Shown here: positions 1 to 7,127 of the stretch, in pieces
How the letters are laid out: each line of letters opens with the position of its first letter
Position numbering within the stretch: the first letter of the stretch is position 1
Source: an uncultured Clostridia bacterium
Lineage (GTDB): Bacteria > Bacillota > Clostridia > Oscillospirales > Acutalibacteraceae
Length of the DNA: 10,730 bases
Assembly: GCA_937912175.1 (NCBI GenBank)
Contig: CALDOU010000043.1
Span: 1 to 10,730 of the forward strand
Direction of reading: 5' to 3'
Position numbers and translations under genes: made by a program
The notes under the pieces: generated by a model
Told to the model about the DNA's origin: nothing
What the model saw: the letters and a program-made list of their open reading frames with translations, nothing else
Databases searched by the model: none

Positions 1-867
1 CTTCCACGGTTTTTCGCCCGCAAAATGTAACATAACCACATTTGAAATATCGTAGGTCCCTTTCTTATGAAGAAAAGCCATAACGCTGTACTCATAAGGA
101 AGAATTAATATATCTTCTTTATTTATCGCGTGAGTCAAAGCATATTCCTCTATGCCCCCACAATATTTTTTATTACAGTGGCCTCCAACGGGATATTTTT
201 TAGACGTATTCAAAAGTTTTTCTTGTATACCGTCCTGACGAATTTTATTCAAATTATAAAGCCCAATTCCCGCAGTAATCCAATAATCACAAGTTCGATT
301 TGCATATTTATTATATTCCGGAGAAACATCAACCGCAGCCAAATATTTATCGGTTATATCTTTGCGATATATATCTCCCACGTTTCTTAAAATAATTGTA
401 TCATCATCAAGCCACAAAATTTTATCTAATTCAGAAAATATCTCTCCGGCATAAAGCTTAATCATGATAGACTTATTCCATCGCTCCGTATTAAAATCTT
501 TCAATTTATTCTCATCAAATGAAACAAAGTCCAAATTAAAATCTTTTATGGTTTTTTTCAATTTAGTAATTTTGTCAATATTTTTTTGACTCATCTTATT
601 GTTTGAAAAATGCACAATATGTATATTAATATTCTCGTCTTCATCGGCATTTGATAAAACAGAAGCTATTGAGACACAAGTTCCCAAAGCGTTGCCGTCA
701 TCTGCACAATAAAAAATATGGACAGGTTCTTTAGATGGTTTTGGAGTGTCGTTTTTAGTCAAATTAAAATTTTTTACACAAAATATAGTTGTTACAGAAA
801 TACATGCAATAGCTATAAAAAATATAAATTTAAAAACTTTAGAATTAAAAATTTTTTTAAAACACAT
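1..867 (-). CDS. Family 8 glycosyltransferase with N-terminal membrane anchor (partial, 3' end outside window)
   Basis: Reading the minus strand from 867 gives 289 uninterrupted codons to the left edge, so the C-terminus is missing. GT8 enzymes transfer a sugar from a nucleotide-sugar donor with retention of configuration, using a metal-binding DxD motif. Visible family marks are CADD near the domain start (residues 54-57), WLDDDTIIL (152-160) holding the DxD motif, ITAGIGLYNLNKIR (197-210), and HFAGEKPW (281-288), the usual GT8 end motif. Residues 12-31 are a hydrophobic helix preceded by lysines, so the protein looks membrane anchored. ATG 867 is preferred because AAAGGA lies 9 bases upstream; the in-frame ATG at 885 has no Shine-Dalgarno sequence. 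Donor and acceptor cannot be told. It is separated from nifU by 290 bases and is probably transcribed on its own. The family call is firm. Confidence 0.85.
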   Translation of the reverse strand, partial: MCFKKIFNSKVFKFIFFIAIACISVTTIFCVKNFNLTKNDTPKPSKEPVHIFYCADDGNALGTCVSIASVLSNADEDENINIHIVHFSNNKMSQKNIDKITKLKKTIKDFNLDFVSFDENKLKDFNTERWNKSIMIKLYAGEIFSELDKILWLDDDTIILRNVGDIYRKDITDKYLAAVDVSPEYNKYANRTCDYWITAGIGLYNLNKIRQDGIQEKLLNTSKKYPVGGHCNKKYCGGIEEYALTHAINKEDILILPYEYSVMAFLHKKGTYDISNVVMLHFAGEKPWK

Positions 868-913
868 AATTGAAATTCCTTTCATCCAAAATCATTTTAA
901 AGTTTATATAAAT

Positions 914-942
914 ATTAAACATTAAAATTATTATTTTTGCAA
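914..942 (-). promoter_or_regulatory. Candidate sigma-A promoter for the glycosyltransferase gene
   Basis: On the minus strand a TTGCAA -35-like box (937-942) is followed after exactly 17 bases by TTTAAT (914-919), a 5 of 6 match to the -10 consensus. Transcription would start near 907, about 40 bases before the ATG. The surroundings are so AT-rich that a chance match is quite possible. Confidence 0.35.
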
Positions 943-1037
943 CATAAAAATATTTTTACAGTACAATAAGTTTTAAAATCATTATTGAATTTTATGCAAT
1001 AAATCAAAAATCACTTATTTTTACAAAATATCAATCG

Positions 1038-1052
1038 TTACATCAGATGTAA
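1038..1052. repeat. Perfect 7-base inverted repeat with one central base (operator-like)
   Basis: TTACATC-A-GATGTAA is a perfect dyad lying about 105 bases downstream of nifU and about 95 bases upstream of the candidate glycosyltransferase promoter. As RNA it would form only a short stem, so a protein-binding site is the more natural reading. I do not recognise a specific regulator for it. Confidence 0.4.
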
Positions 1053-1157
1053 TTAAAAAAGGTAACTTTTCAATATTAAAACCTCAACAATTCAAAAGCC
1101 TGCAATTCCAATTATATTATTTTTATATTTAAAAACATTTTTCTTATATTAAATCAA

Positions 1158-1601
1158 CTATACACCGCATGAACTACATTCCGAGCCACTACATTCTTCT
1201 TCTAATTTACCCACTATCGGAGTAGGGTCTATACCTTTTTTTCTGTAATAATCGGCAAGAGCGGATTTTATTGCCTGTTCCGCCAAAACGGAACAATGTA
1301 CTTTTACCGGCGGGAGCCCGTCGAGTGCCTCCATTACAGCTCTATTCGTAACCTTTAAAGCGTCTTCAATAGATTTACCCTTTATAAGTTCTGTAGCCAT
1401 AGAGCTTGTTGCAACAGCCGCTCCACACCCGAATGTTTTAAATTTTACATCCCTTATTATTCCGTTTTCGATTTTTAAATACATTTTCATAATATCGCCG
1501 CATTTTGGGTTGCCTACTTCTCCAATACCATCAGCATCTTCTATTTCTCCCACATTTCTGGGATTAGCAAAATGATCCATGACTTTTTCGCTGTAATCCA
1601 A
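1158..1601 (-). CDS. nifU: Fe-S cluster assembly scaffold NifU/IscU-type
   Basis: This cytoplasmic scaffold builds Fe-S clusters from sulfur delivered by cysteine desulfurase and hands them to apoproteins. The 147-residue product is a single NifU N-terminal (IscU) domain. It keeps the three cluster cysteines and the nearby aspartate: C34-G-D36, C59 in TFGCGAAVATSS, and C103 in KVHCSVLAEQA next to H102. LPPVK at 96-100 matches the chaperone-recognition motif of IscU. The C-terminus adds a cysteine-rich tail (C137, C142, C145) beyond the usual core. The start is TTG at 1601; AAGGAG (1612-1617) lies 10 bases upstream and the resulting N-terminus, MDYSEKVMDHF, is what this family normally shows. 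It follows nifS by 28 bases and is almost certainly cotranscribed. Identification is firm; the role of the tail is unknown. Confidence 0.95.
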   Translation of the reverse strand: MDYSEKVMDHFANPRNVGEIEDADGIGEVGNPKCGDIMKMYLKIENGIIRDVKFKTFGCGAAVATSSMATELIKGKSIEDALKVTNRAVMEALDGLPPVKVHCSVLAEQAIKSALADYYRKKGIDPTPIVGKLEEECSGSECSSCGV

Positions 1602-1629
1602 TTTATTTCAACTCCTTAAATCATATACT

Positions 1630-2811
1630 TTATTTATTTTCTTTTATTATTCTTTCCCACAAAGGTGACATATCCCTTAATCTTTTAACAATTTTATTTA
1701 CTTCACCCACAACATAATCTATTTCATCATCTGAATTAACTTCTCCAAGGGACAGCCTAAGTGACCCGTGTGCAATTTCATGAGGAAGACCAATCGCCAA
1801 AAGAACATGGCTCGGATCAAGCGAACCCGACGTACAAGCAGAACCCGAAGAAGCACATATTCCCGCCATATCCAAAAACAATAAAAGTGATTCTCCCTCT
1901 ATACCCTCAAAACTGATATTAACATTTCCGGGCAATCTTTTGGTTTTATCACCGTTTAACCGTGAACGTTCTATTTTTAAAAGTTCAGTAATTAAACGGT
2001 CTCTTTTTTTAATAAGCAAAGAATTTTTTTGTTCAAGATTTTCATAAGCAAGTTCAATAGCTTTACCCAATGCCACTATCCCGGCAACATTTTCGGTTCC
2101 TGCTCTTTTTCCCGATTCTTGAGCTCCGCCTTCCATAAATCTTTCTATTTTTACGCCTCTGCGAATGTACAGAGCGCCGATACCCTTTGGAGCATTAAAT
2201 TTATGTCCGGAAAGAGAAAGCATGTCTATATTCTGACTTTTCACGTCAATTTTTATATGTCCCACAGCTTGAACGGCGTCTGTATGAAATAATACGTTTT
2301 TTTTCTTACAGATCTTACCTATTTCTTCAATAGGTTCAATCGTGCCAATTTCATTATTTGCATACATTATGCTCACAATCGCAGTTTTGTCTGTTATGGC
2401 GTTTTTTAATTCATCAAGATTTACTAAACCGTTGTTATCCACATCAAGATAGGTAACTTCAAAACCATGTTTTTCCAGATGCTGCGCCGTATGAAGCACA
2501 GCATGATGCTCTATTTTTGAAGTTATTATGTGATTTTTACCTTTTTTAAGGCCTTCAAAAGCCGCACCTTTAATAGCCCAGTTATCTGCTTCCGTTCCGC
2601 AAGAAGTAAAAAATATTTCTTTCGGGTCGGCACCTAAAGCCTGTGCTACTTTAATGCGAGATTCTTCAACAGCCGAATGTGCTTTTTTCCCTATTTTATA
2701 TATAGTGGAAGGATTTCCAAAATCATTTTTTAAAAATGGCAACATAGCCTCTAAAACATTAGGATTTATGGGTGTTGTGGCCGCATTATCCATATATATT
2801 ATTTTTTTCAT
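1630..2811 (-). CDS. nifS: Cysteine desulfurase NifS/IscS-type
   Basis: This PLP enzyme removes sulfur from L-cysteine, giving alanine and an enzyme persulfide that feeds the neighbouring NifU scaffold. The 393-residue length is normal. The fold-type I aminotransferase domain begins at MDNAATTP. H103 in EHHAV and D178 with Q181 in HTDAVQ contact PLP. K204 in SLSGHKF is the PLP lysine. C326 in SSGSACTSG is the persulfide cysteine, on the loop form typical of the NifS/IscS group. The C-terminal MSPLWE is typical of the clostridial NifS subgroup. The ATG at 2811 is forced: in-frame TAA and TGA stops lie shortly upstream, and the N-terminus matches the family. Its ribosome-binding site is unusual (see 2812-2853). 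It is the first gene of a two-gene operon with nifU. No IscR/Rrf2 regulator is seen in the window. Confidence 0.96.
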   Translation of the reverse strand: MKKIIYMDNAATTPINPNVLEAMLPFLKNDFGNPSTIYKIGKKAHSAVEESRIKVAQALGADPKEIFFTSCGTEADNWAIKGAAFEGLKKGKNHIITSKIEHHAVLHTAQHLEKHGFEVTYLDVDNNGLVNLDELKNAITDKTAIVSIMYANNEIGTIEPIEEIGKICKKKNVLFHTDAVQAVGHIKIDVKSQNIDMLSLSGHKFNAPKGIGALYIRRGVKIERFMEGGAQESGKRAGTENVAGIVALGKAIELAYENLEQKNSLLIKKRDRLITELLKIERSRLNGDKTKRLPGNVNISFEGIEGESLLLFLDMAGICASSGSACTSGSLDPSHVLLAIGLPHEIAHGSLRLSLGEVNSDDEIDYVVGEVNKIVKRLRDMSPLWERIIKENK

Positions 2812-2853
2812 AAGTAATTTTTAATATCAGAGGATATTAAAATCTCCTCCTTA
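2812..2853 (-). promoter_or_regulatory. Split ribosome-binding site of nifS: Shine-Dalgarno, perfect hairpin, then ATG
   Basis: On the minus strand a strong Shine-Dalgarno sequence, TAAGGAGGAG (2853-2844), lies over 30 bases from the nifS ATG, which is too far for direct use. Between them is a perfect 10-base-pair stem (2833-2842 paired with 2819-2828) with a four-base loop (2829-2832). If the 24-base hairpin folds, the last G of GGAGG sits 10 bases from the ATG and the overlapping GGAG 8 bases, an ideal distance. No ATG, GTG or TTG leader start lies between. The geometry is directly visible; its use by ribosomes is inferred. Confidence 0.55.
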
Positions 2854-2887
2854 CCACCTTTCTTTTTATACTTATATATTTTAACAA

Positions 2888-4264
2888 TTAAAAATTAATT
2901 TTATTCTGAATATATTCTTTTAAATCATCAATTTTGATACGTTCTTGAGTCATGGTATCACGATCACGCACGGTCACGCAATTATCTGTTTCGCTGTCAA
3001 AATCATAGGTTATGCAAATAGGAGTTCCTATTTCATCTTGCCTGCGATAGCGCTTACCGATTGATCCTGACTCATCGTAATCAACCATAAAATATTTGGA
3101 AAGTTCATCTCTGATTTTTTCTGCATTTTCTCCTAATTTTTTAGAAAGAGGAAGAATACAAGCCTTAAACGGAGAAAGAGCAGGATGAAGTTTTAAAACC
3201 ACACGAGTATCTTTTTCGCTTACTTTTTCTTCAGTGTATGCATCACATAAAAACGCCAACGCAACACGATCCGCTCCCAACGAAGGCTCAATAACATATG
3301 GCAAATATCTTTCATTTGAATCAGAATCAAAGTATTCAAGATTTTTTCCCGAATATTCCTGATGTCTCTTAAGGTCAAAGTCGGTTCTGTCCGCTACTCC
3401 CCAAAGTTCGCCCCACCCAAATGGGAAAAGATACTCTATATCAGAGGTTGCATTTGAATAATGACAAAGTTCTTCTTTGGAGTGGTCTCTTACACGAACG
3501 CTTTCACTATTAATATTTAAGCTTAAAAGCCAATTTCTACAAAAATCTTTCCAATATTCAAACCATTCCAAATCCGTTCCGGGTTTACAGAAAAACTCCA
3601 ATTCCATTTGTTCAAATTCCCGAGTTCTGAATGTAAAATTACCCGGAGTAATTTCATTTCTGAAAGATTTTCCTATTTGTGCAATACCAAAGGGAACTTT
3701 TTTTCTGGAAGAACGCTGTACATTTGAAAAATTAATAAAAATTCCTTGTGCAGTTTCGGGGCGTAAGTAAATTTCGTTTTTACTGTCCTCGGTAACACCT
3801 TGAAAAGTCTTAAACATCAAATTAAATTTACGAATACCCGTAAAATTATGTTTCCCACAACCCGGACAATTTATGCTATTTTCTTCAATACATTTTTCCA
3901 TCTCTTCAAAAGTCAAACCGTTTGGGTTGAGCCCTGCATCTTCAATGAGTTTATCTGCACGGTAACGAGTTTTACATTCCTTACAATCCATTAACGGGTC
4001 AGAAAAACCGCCAACATGACCAGAAGCTTCCCATGTTTTTGGGTTCATTAAAATTGCGGCATCAAGCCCCACATTATATTTACATTCTTGAACAAATTTT
4101 TTAAACCAAGCTTTTTTAATATTATTCTTAAAAATCACTCCTAAAGGGCCGTAATCCCAGGTATTGGAAAGTCCGCCGTAAATTTCCGAACCGGAGAATA
4201 TAAATCCCCTATTTTTACAAAGAGCAACAATAGTATCCATATTTTTTTCTGAACTTTTTAACAT
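2888..4264 (-). CDS. glyQS: Glycyl-tRNA synthetase, single-chain class II type
   Basis: This enzyme charges tRNA-Gly with glycine in the cytoplasm. The 458-residue protein is the homodimeric form, not the two-subunit alpha/beta form. Domain order: N-terminal catalytic part with GSEIYGGLSNTWDYGPLG (25-42); a zinc-type insertion with C94, C97, C133 and C136; motif 2 FRNE (201-204) followed by FRTREFEQME; motif 3 EPSLGADR (326-333); and a C-terminal anticodon-binding domain from about 355. ATG 4264 is chosen because AAGAAAGG lies about 10 bases upstream; an in-frame TTG at 4288 would add eight residues but has no Shine-Dalgarno sequence and would include this one. Only 70 bases separate it from nrdG, too few for a T-box leader, so glycine-responsive T-box control seems absent. 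It probably has its own promoter after the nrdG terminator. Confidence 0.96.
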   Translation of the reverse strand: MLKSSEKNMDTIVALCKNRGFIFSGSEIYGGLSNTWDYGPLGVIFKNNIKKAWFKKFVQECKYNVGLDAAILMNPKTWEASGHVGGFSDPLMDCKECKTRYRADKLIEDAGLNPNGLTFEEMEKCIEENSINCPGCGKHNFTGIRKFNLMFKTFQGVTEDSKNEIYLRPETAQGIFINFSNVQRSSRKKVPFGIAQIGKSFRNEITPGNFTFRTREFEQMELEFFCKPGTDLEWFEYWKDFCRNWLLSLNINSESVRVRDHSKEELCHYSNATSDIEYLFPFGWGELWGVADRTDFDLKRHQEYSGKNLEYFDSDSNERYLPYVIEPSLGADRVALAFLCDAYTEEKVSEKDTRVVLKLHPALSPFKACILPLSKKLGENAEKIRDELSKYFMVDYDESGSIGKRYRRQDEIGTPICITYDFDSETDNCVTVRDRDTMTQERIKIDDLKEYIQNKINF

Positions 4265-4330
4265 TTTTAAGCAACCTTTCTTACTCAATCTATATAATTA
4301 ATATTTTAATATAAAATAAATTAAAATACA

Positions 4331-4363
4331 AAAATCAGCAAATTTTCACCGAATGCTGATTTT
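4331..4363 (-). terminator. Hairpin terminator at the end of the nrd operon, overlapping nrdG
   Basis: A perfect 10-base-pair inverted repeat (4331-4340 with 4354-4363, arms AAAATCAGCA and TGCTGATTTT) has a 13-base loop. On the minus strand the second arm ends in a T run and is followed by TGTATTTTAA. The nrdG TGA stop (4337-4335) lies within the stem. The stem is weak in GC, but its position and T run fit a Rho-independent terminator. Confidence 0.55.
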
Positions 4364-4868
4364 CTGAACTTAGATTTACACCCAACAGCTCATCAAAAAC
4401 AGTATGTGATTCGGGAATAAACCTACCATATTTAATTATAATATTATCAAATTTTTTAAGTCTTTGCACTTTTCTTTCTACTTCGTCTTCATAATAACCT
4501 GTATATATTACAAAATCATCATGACAATTTTGATTAATTCTAAAATAATAGACAAGGTCAAAAATCTCTTCAAACTGAAGCATTGGCTCCAAGCCACCTA
4601 TTACAATTGCTTTGGTTATGGGATTAAATTTATACCTGTAAAAAATTTCCGAAATTAAAATTTTTTTATTCGGCATTTTTGAAATTCGCATATTCTGACA
4701 AATCGAACAATCCAAATTAAGCTCTTTCAAACATTTAAAATCACATTTGGAAGTAGCAATAAACATAGATGACTTTTTATAATCTTGAAAATTTTCATCA
4801 ACAATTTCTTTAACGGTAATAGTTAAATTATCATTTACAGAAAAATTTTCAAAATCATTAATTTTCAT
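4335..4868 (-). CDS. nrdG: NrdG-type radical SAM activase of anaerobic ribonucleotide reductase, atypical cysteine spacing
   Basis: NrdG proteins use a [4Fe-4S] cluster and S-adenosylmethionine to place the glycyl radical on NrdD. The 177-residue length, the position directly after nrdD with an 11-base overlap, and GGLEP (91-95), equivalent to the radical SAM GGEP motif, support this role. The cluster motif is unusual: C42-x3-C46 is followed by ten residues before C57-Q-N, with an extra cysteine at C54, instead of the canonical C-x3-C-x2-C. I recall related clostridial and phage proteins beside NrdD with the same expanded spacing, but this cannot be checked here. The ATG at 4868 lies before the nrdD stop and has only a weak Shine-Dalgarno sequence, so translation is probably coupled to nrdD. 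The family call is strong by context and moderate by motif. Confidence 0.85.
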   Translation of the reverse strand: MKINDFENFSVNDNLTITVKEIVDENFQDYKKSSMFIATSKCDFKCLKELNLDCSICQNMRISKMPNKKILISEIFYRYKFNPITKAIVIGGLEPMLQFEEIFDLVYYFRINQNCHDDFVIYTGYYEDEVERKVQRLKKFDNIIIKYGRFIPESHTVFDELLGVNLSSENQHSVKIC

Positions 4869-6768
4869 TTAAATCAAACCACTTTCTTTGCTCAAACTCT
4901 TGCTTACGTTCTTTACTGTACGCAGAAACAGGAACCAAAAATCCTACTACTCTTGAATATGTATCCGCAACATTTTTGCCGCATTTGGGGCATTTAGGAG
5001 AAAAGAAAGCGTGTTCATTTTCACAAACTGAAATTTTACAATTATAAGCAAAATATATTACACCGGATTGTGCAATATGATTGAGCAAATCCCAAGCCTG
5101 CTCTTCATCGGCAAATTTTCCCGCTAAATTTATATGTGAAATTTGCCCACCGCCACACTCTTTATCAAGCTTGGCACCAAGCTTGATTTTTTCGTTAAGG
5201 GTACACTTTTCCATCAAAGGAATCCATTGATTTGAATAGATAAAATATTGTTCTTTTTCAGGGTACAAAATGGCATCTTTTTGACTTAAAATAACATTTG
5301 CTCTTTCAGCGGGAATTGCTTCAACATTTATGCTGTAATCAAAGTCATAAGAATCTTTTTGTTCATTAATTGCATTTAAAATTTGAGTTGCAAATTCCAA
5401 TCCTTCTTTTGAGTACGATTTGTTTCCGAATTCATCGGTATCAATAAATCCAAATTCAGAAATTGCCTCGTACATTGCGGTAATGCCAACGGTATTATAC
5501 TGTTTTGCAAGCTCAATAAGCCCATAAGTATAATTCGGAAGCAATCCTTTATCAATATTTTGTTTAATAATCCCACGCACTACGTCCAAAACTTTTATAC
5601 AATTGTCAAGACGATCTTTTAAAATCTCCAAAAACTTATTTTTATTTTTATCGGATTCAAGCGCTATACGGCGTAAATTAATAGTATTAACCTGTACACT
5701 ACCAATAGAAAGCGAGGTTCCCCCAACGGAATTTATAAAAGCGTCCAGTTTTGAAGTATTTGAAATAAGCCTACAACAATTTGAAAGACTTGTTACATCG
5801 TTACCGACATAAAAATTACTGTCATACCAAGTCATGTTGTGTTTATTACACCAGCGAGCAAATTCTTCATCAACAAATTTACCGTTTTGATAAAGCAATG
5901 AATATGTAAGAACAGGGAACGTCATCATAGTCTCTTTGCGGGTTTCGGAAACAACTTCCATAAACACTTTTTGATGTTCAATAATGCCTTCGATATGATC
6001 AATAACGTAATCTCCGTTAGGAAATTGTCGTCCTCCAAATAATTCTGTAAGATAGTTACGATCCATAACACTTATATTTGAAAAAGCACATTCGGTAACT
6101 CTCAAATAAGGCTGGTTTAAATCATAAATAAACTTTTGAAAGCATTGTTTACGATAATATTCGGGATCTTTTAAATAAAAATTATTTTTTACATCGTTGT
6201 ACCAAAAATAATAAGAATAAAGCAAATAACTCGGTAACCCTACCGCACCGCTGCTCCGATTTGAAGCCCAACTTATAAATTCAAGTACATGGTCATTAAA
6301 TGTAGTTAAATGTTGAGGGGCACCGGTTTTAAATTTATTTATAAAAAATAATCCTTTTTCCACAACTTTATCTAAATCATATGCATAACAATAAGGCGTA
6401 AAAGAAGCCGTAGCGGAATTATGAAGATAATATTCCCCATTCCATTCACCTTCCAGCCATGTTTGAGCGACAGACTCACCATATTTTTTTGTTATTTCTT
6501 TAAATATTTTATTATATGATAAAAGTTTGGTATGTGGCTTAACCATATCCGCAAGAAGAGTGCGAACATCACGAGTAGTGCTGTTTGCATTAGCGTCAAT
6601 TGTGGTTTCGGCTACTGTTTTTGAACTTATAAAATTTTCAATAAAATCCGTAAAATTAAGATTTGAATTTGAAAATCCATTCATCATCTCAAAACGAGAA
6701 TCATATTTTTTCTTTAACTTTTCAAGAAAATCTGTAAACGGCTTAAAAAAATCAAGAGAAATTTCCAT
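4858..6768 (-). CDS. nrdD: Anaerobic (class III) ribonucleoside-triphosphate reductase, lacking ATP cone
   Basis: NrdD reduces ribonucleoside triphosphates to deoxyribonucleotides without oxygen, using a glycyl radical. In this 636-residue protein the catalytic barrel begins around DANAN (58-62). C127 in PYCYAYDL corresponds in context to the first active-site cysteine of T4/E. coli NrdD. C331-C332 in SNCCRL is the probable thiyl-radical site. The C-terminal zinc site has C577, C582, C593 and C596 (CPKCGK), and G609 in SRVVGFL is the glycyl radical. The roughly 90-residue ATP cone found at the N-terminus of E. coli NrdD is absent, so overall dATP inhibition through it is not expected. The ATG at 6768 follows GGGGAGGA by 10 bases, with the redoxin stop 3 bases upstream. 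It overlaps nrdG by 11 bases. The residue mapping is from memory of the family, not from an alignment. Confidence 0.95.
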   Translation of the reverse strand: MEISLDFFKPFTDFLEKLKKKYDSRFEMMNGFSNSNLNFTDFIENFISSKTVAETTIDANANSTTRDVRTLLADMVKPHTKLLSYNKIFKEITKKYGESVAQTWLEGEWNGEYYLHNSATASFTPYCYAYDLDKVVEKGLFFINKFKTGAPQHLTTFNDHVLEFISWASNRSSGAVGLPSYLLYSYYFWYNDVKNNFYLKDPEYYRKQCFQKFIYDLNQPYLRVTECAFSNISVMDRNYLTELFGGRQFPNGDYVIDHIEGIIEHQKVFMEVVSETRKETMMTFPVLTYSLLYQNGKFVDEEFARWCNKHNMTWYDSNFYVGNDVTSLSNCCRLISNTSKLDAFINSVGGTSLSIGSVQVNTINLRRIALESDKNKNKFLEILKDRLDNCIKVLDVVRGIIKQNIDKGLLPNYTYGLIELAKQYNTVGITAMYEAISEFGFIDTDEFGNKSYSKEGLEFATQILNAINEQKDSYDFDYSINVEAIPAERANVILSQKDAILYPEKEQYFIYSNQWIPLMEKCTLNEKIKLGAKLDKECGGGQISHINLAGKFADEEQAWDLLNHIAQSGVIYFAYNCKISVCENEHAFFSPKCPKCGKNVADTYSRVVGFLVPVSAYSKERKQEFEQRKWFDLNEN

Positions 6769-6771
6769 CTT

Positions 6772-7035
6772 TTATTTATCCTCCCCAAGATTAACATCAA
6801 TGTTTATATTATTATCTTCTGAAGTGTAATTATTTACCCATGCATTTGCTTCAGTGAAACTTAAAAATTCATTACCCACTTTTAAAACAGGTAAAGTCTG
6901 TATCCCCAAAGACACCAATTCTTCAACATTATTATTTTCAACGTATGATACGTTTTTGGCGTTCAATTTGTTTTTTATAACATTACATTTCGGACAACCG
7001 TTACTATATAACATTATACTTTCTGTATTTTCCAA
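6772..7035 (-). CDS. Glutaredoxin/NrdH-like redoxin, first gene of the anaerobic reductase operon
   Basis: This is a small thiol-disulfide carrier with a thioredoxin fold. The 87-residue protein starts with a beta strand (IMLYSNG) followed by the redox motif C14-P-K-C17, has the expected cis-proline in TLPV (P49), and ends with a short acidic, Asn-rich tail (about 71-87). The start is TTG at 7035, supported by TAGGAG (7045-7050) 9 bases upstream; the next ATG (codon 8) would cut into the first strand. It stops 3 bases before nrdD, and the strong nrdD Shine-Dalgarno sequence lies inside its last codons. Its place directly before nrdD suggests that it reduces NrdD, as NrdH does for other reductases. 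That partnership is inferred. A general glutaredoxin role is the alternative. Confidence 0.85.
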   Translation of the reverse strand: MENTESIMLYSNGCPKCNVIKNKLNAKNVSYVENNNVEELVSLGIQTLPVLKVGNEFLSFTEANAWVNNYTSEDNNINIDVNLGEDK

Positions 7036-7127
7036 TTTGTATTACTCCTAACCGATTTTTATTTTTATGTTCCGCAAAAAAGCAAATATTTTTTTAAAAT
7101 TATAAGCATAGTGTTTAATTTTTAAAA

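Larger units (their letters stand above)
868..1157. other. AT-rich intergenic region between nifU and the glycosyltransferase
   Basis: This 290-base stretch has no convincing reading frame on either strand. It holds a candidate minus-strand promoter (914-942), a 14-base AT palindrome (945-958, TAAAAATATTTTTA) and a 15-base dyad (1038-1052). On the minus strand a weak bulged stem near 1060-1083 (GG/CC plus TTTT/AAAA) is followed by six T residues and could end the nifSU transcript, but it is too weak to call. Confidence 0.6.

Noticed and set aside
868..885. ATG at 885 as the glycosyltransferase start
   Set aside because: No ribosome-binding site precedes it, while its own codons contain the AAAGGA that serves ATG 867.
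2843..2853. A short leader peptide using the distant Shine-Dalgarno sequence before nifS
   Set aside because: No ATG, GTG or TTG follows it at a usable distance; only an ATT at the wrong spacing could begin the frame whose TGA overlaps the nifS ATG.
2879..2893. TTTTAA-CAA-TTAAAA stem at the glyQS stop as a terminator or Rex-like site
   Set aside because: The stem is only A-T pairs with a 3-base loop and no following T run, and such matches are expected by chance in this AT-rich gap.
4265..4288. TTG at 4288 as the glyQS start
   Set aside because: It has no Shine-Dalgarno sequence, and the AAGAAAGG inside this stretch is ideally placed for ATG 4264, which also gives the usual family N-terminus.
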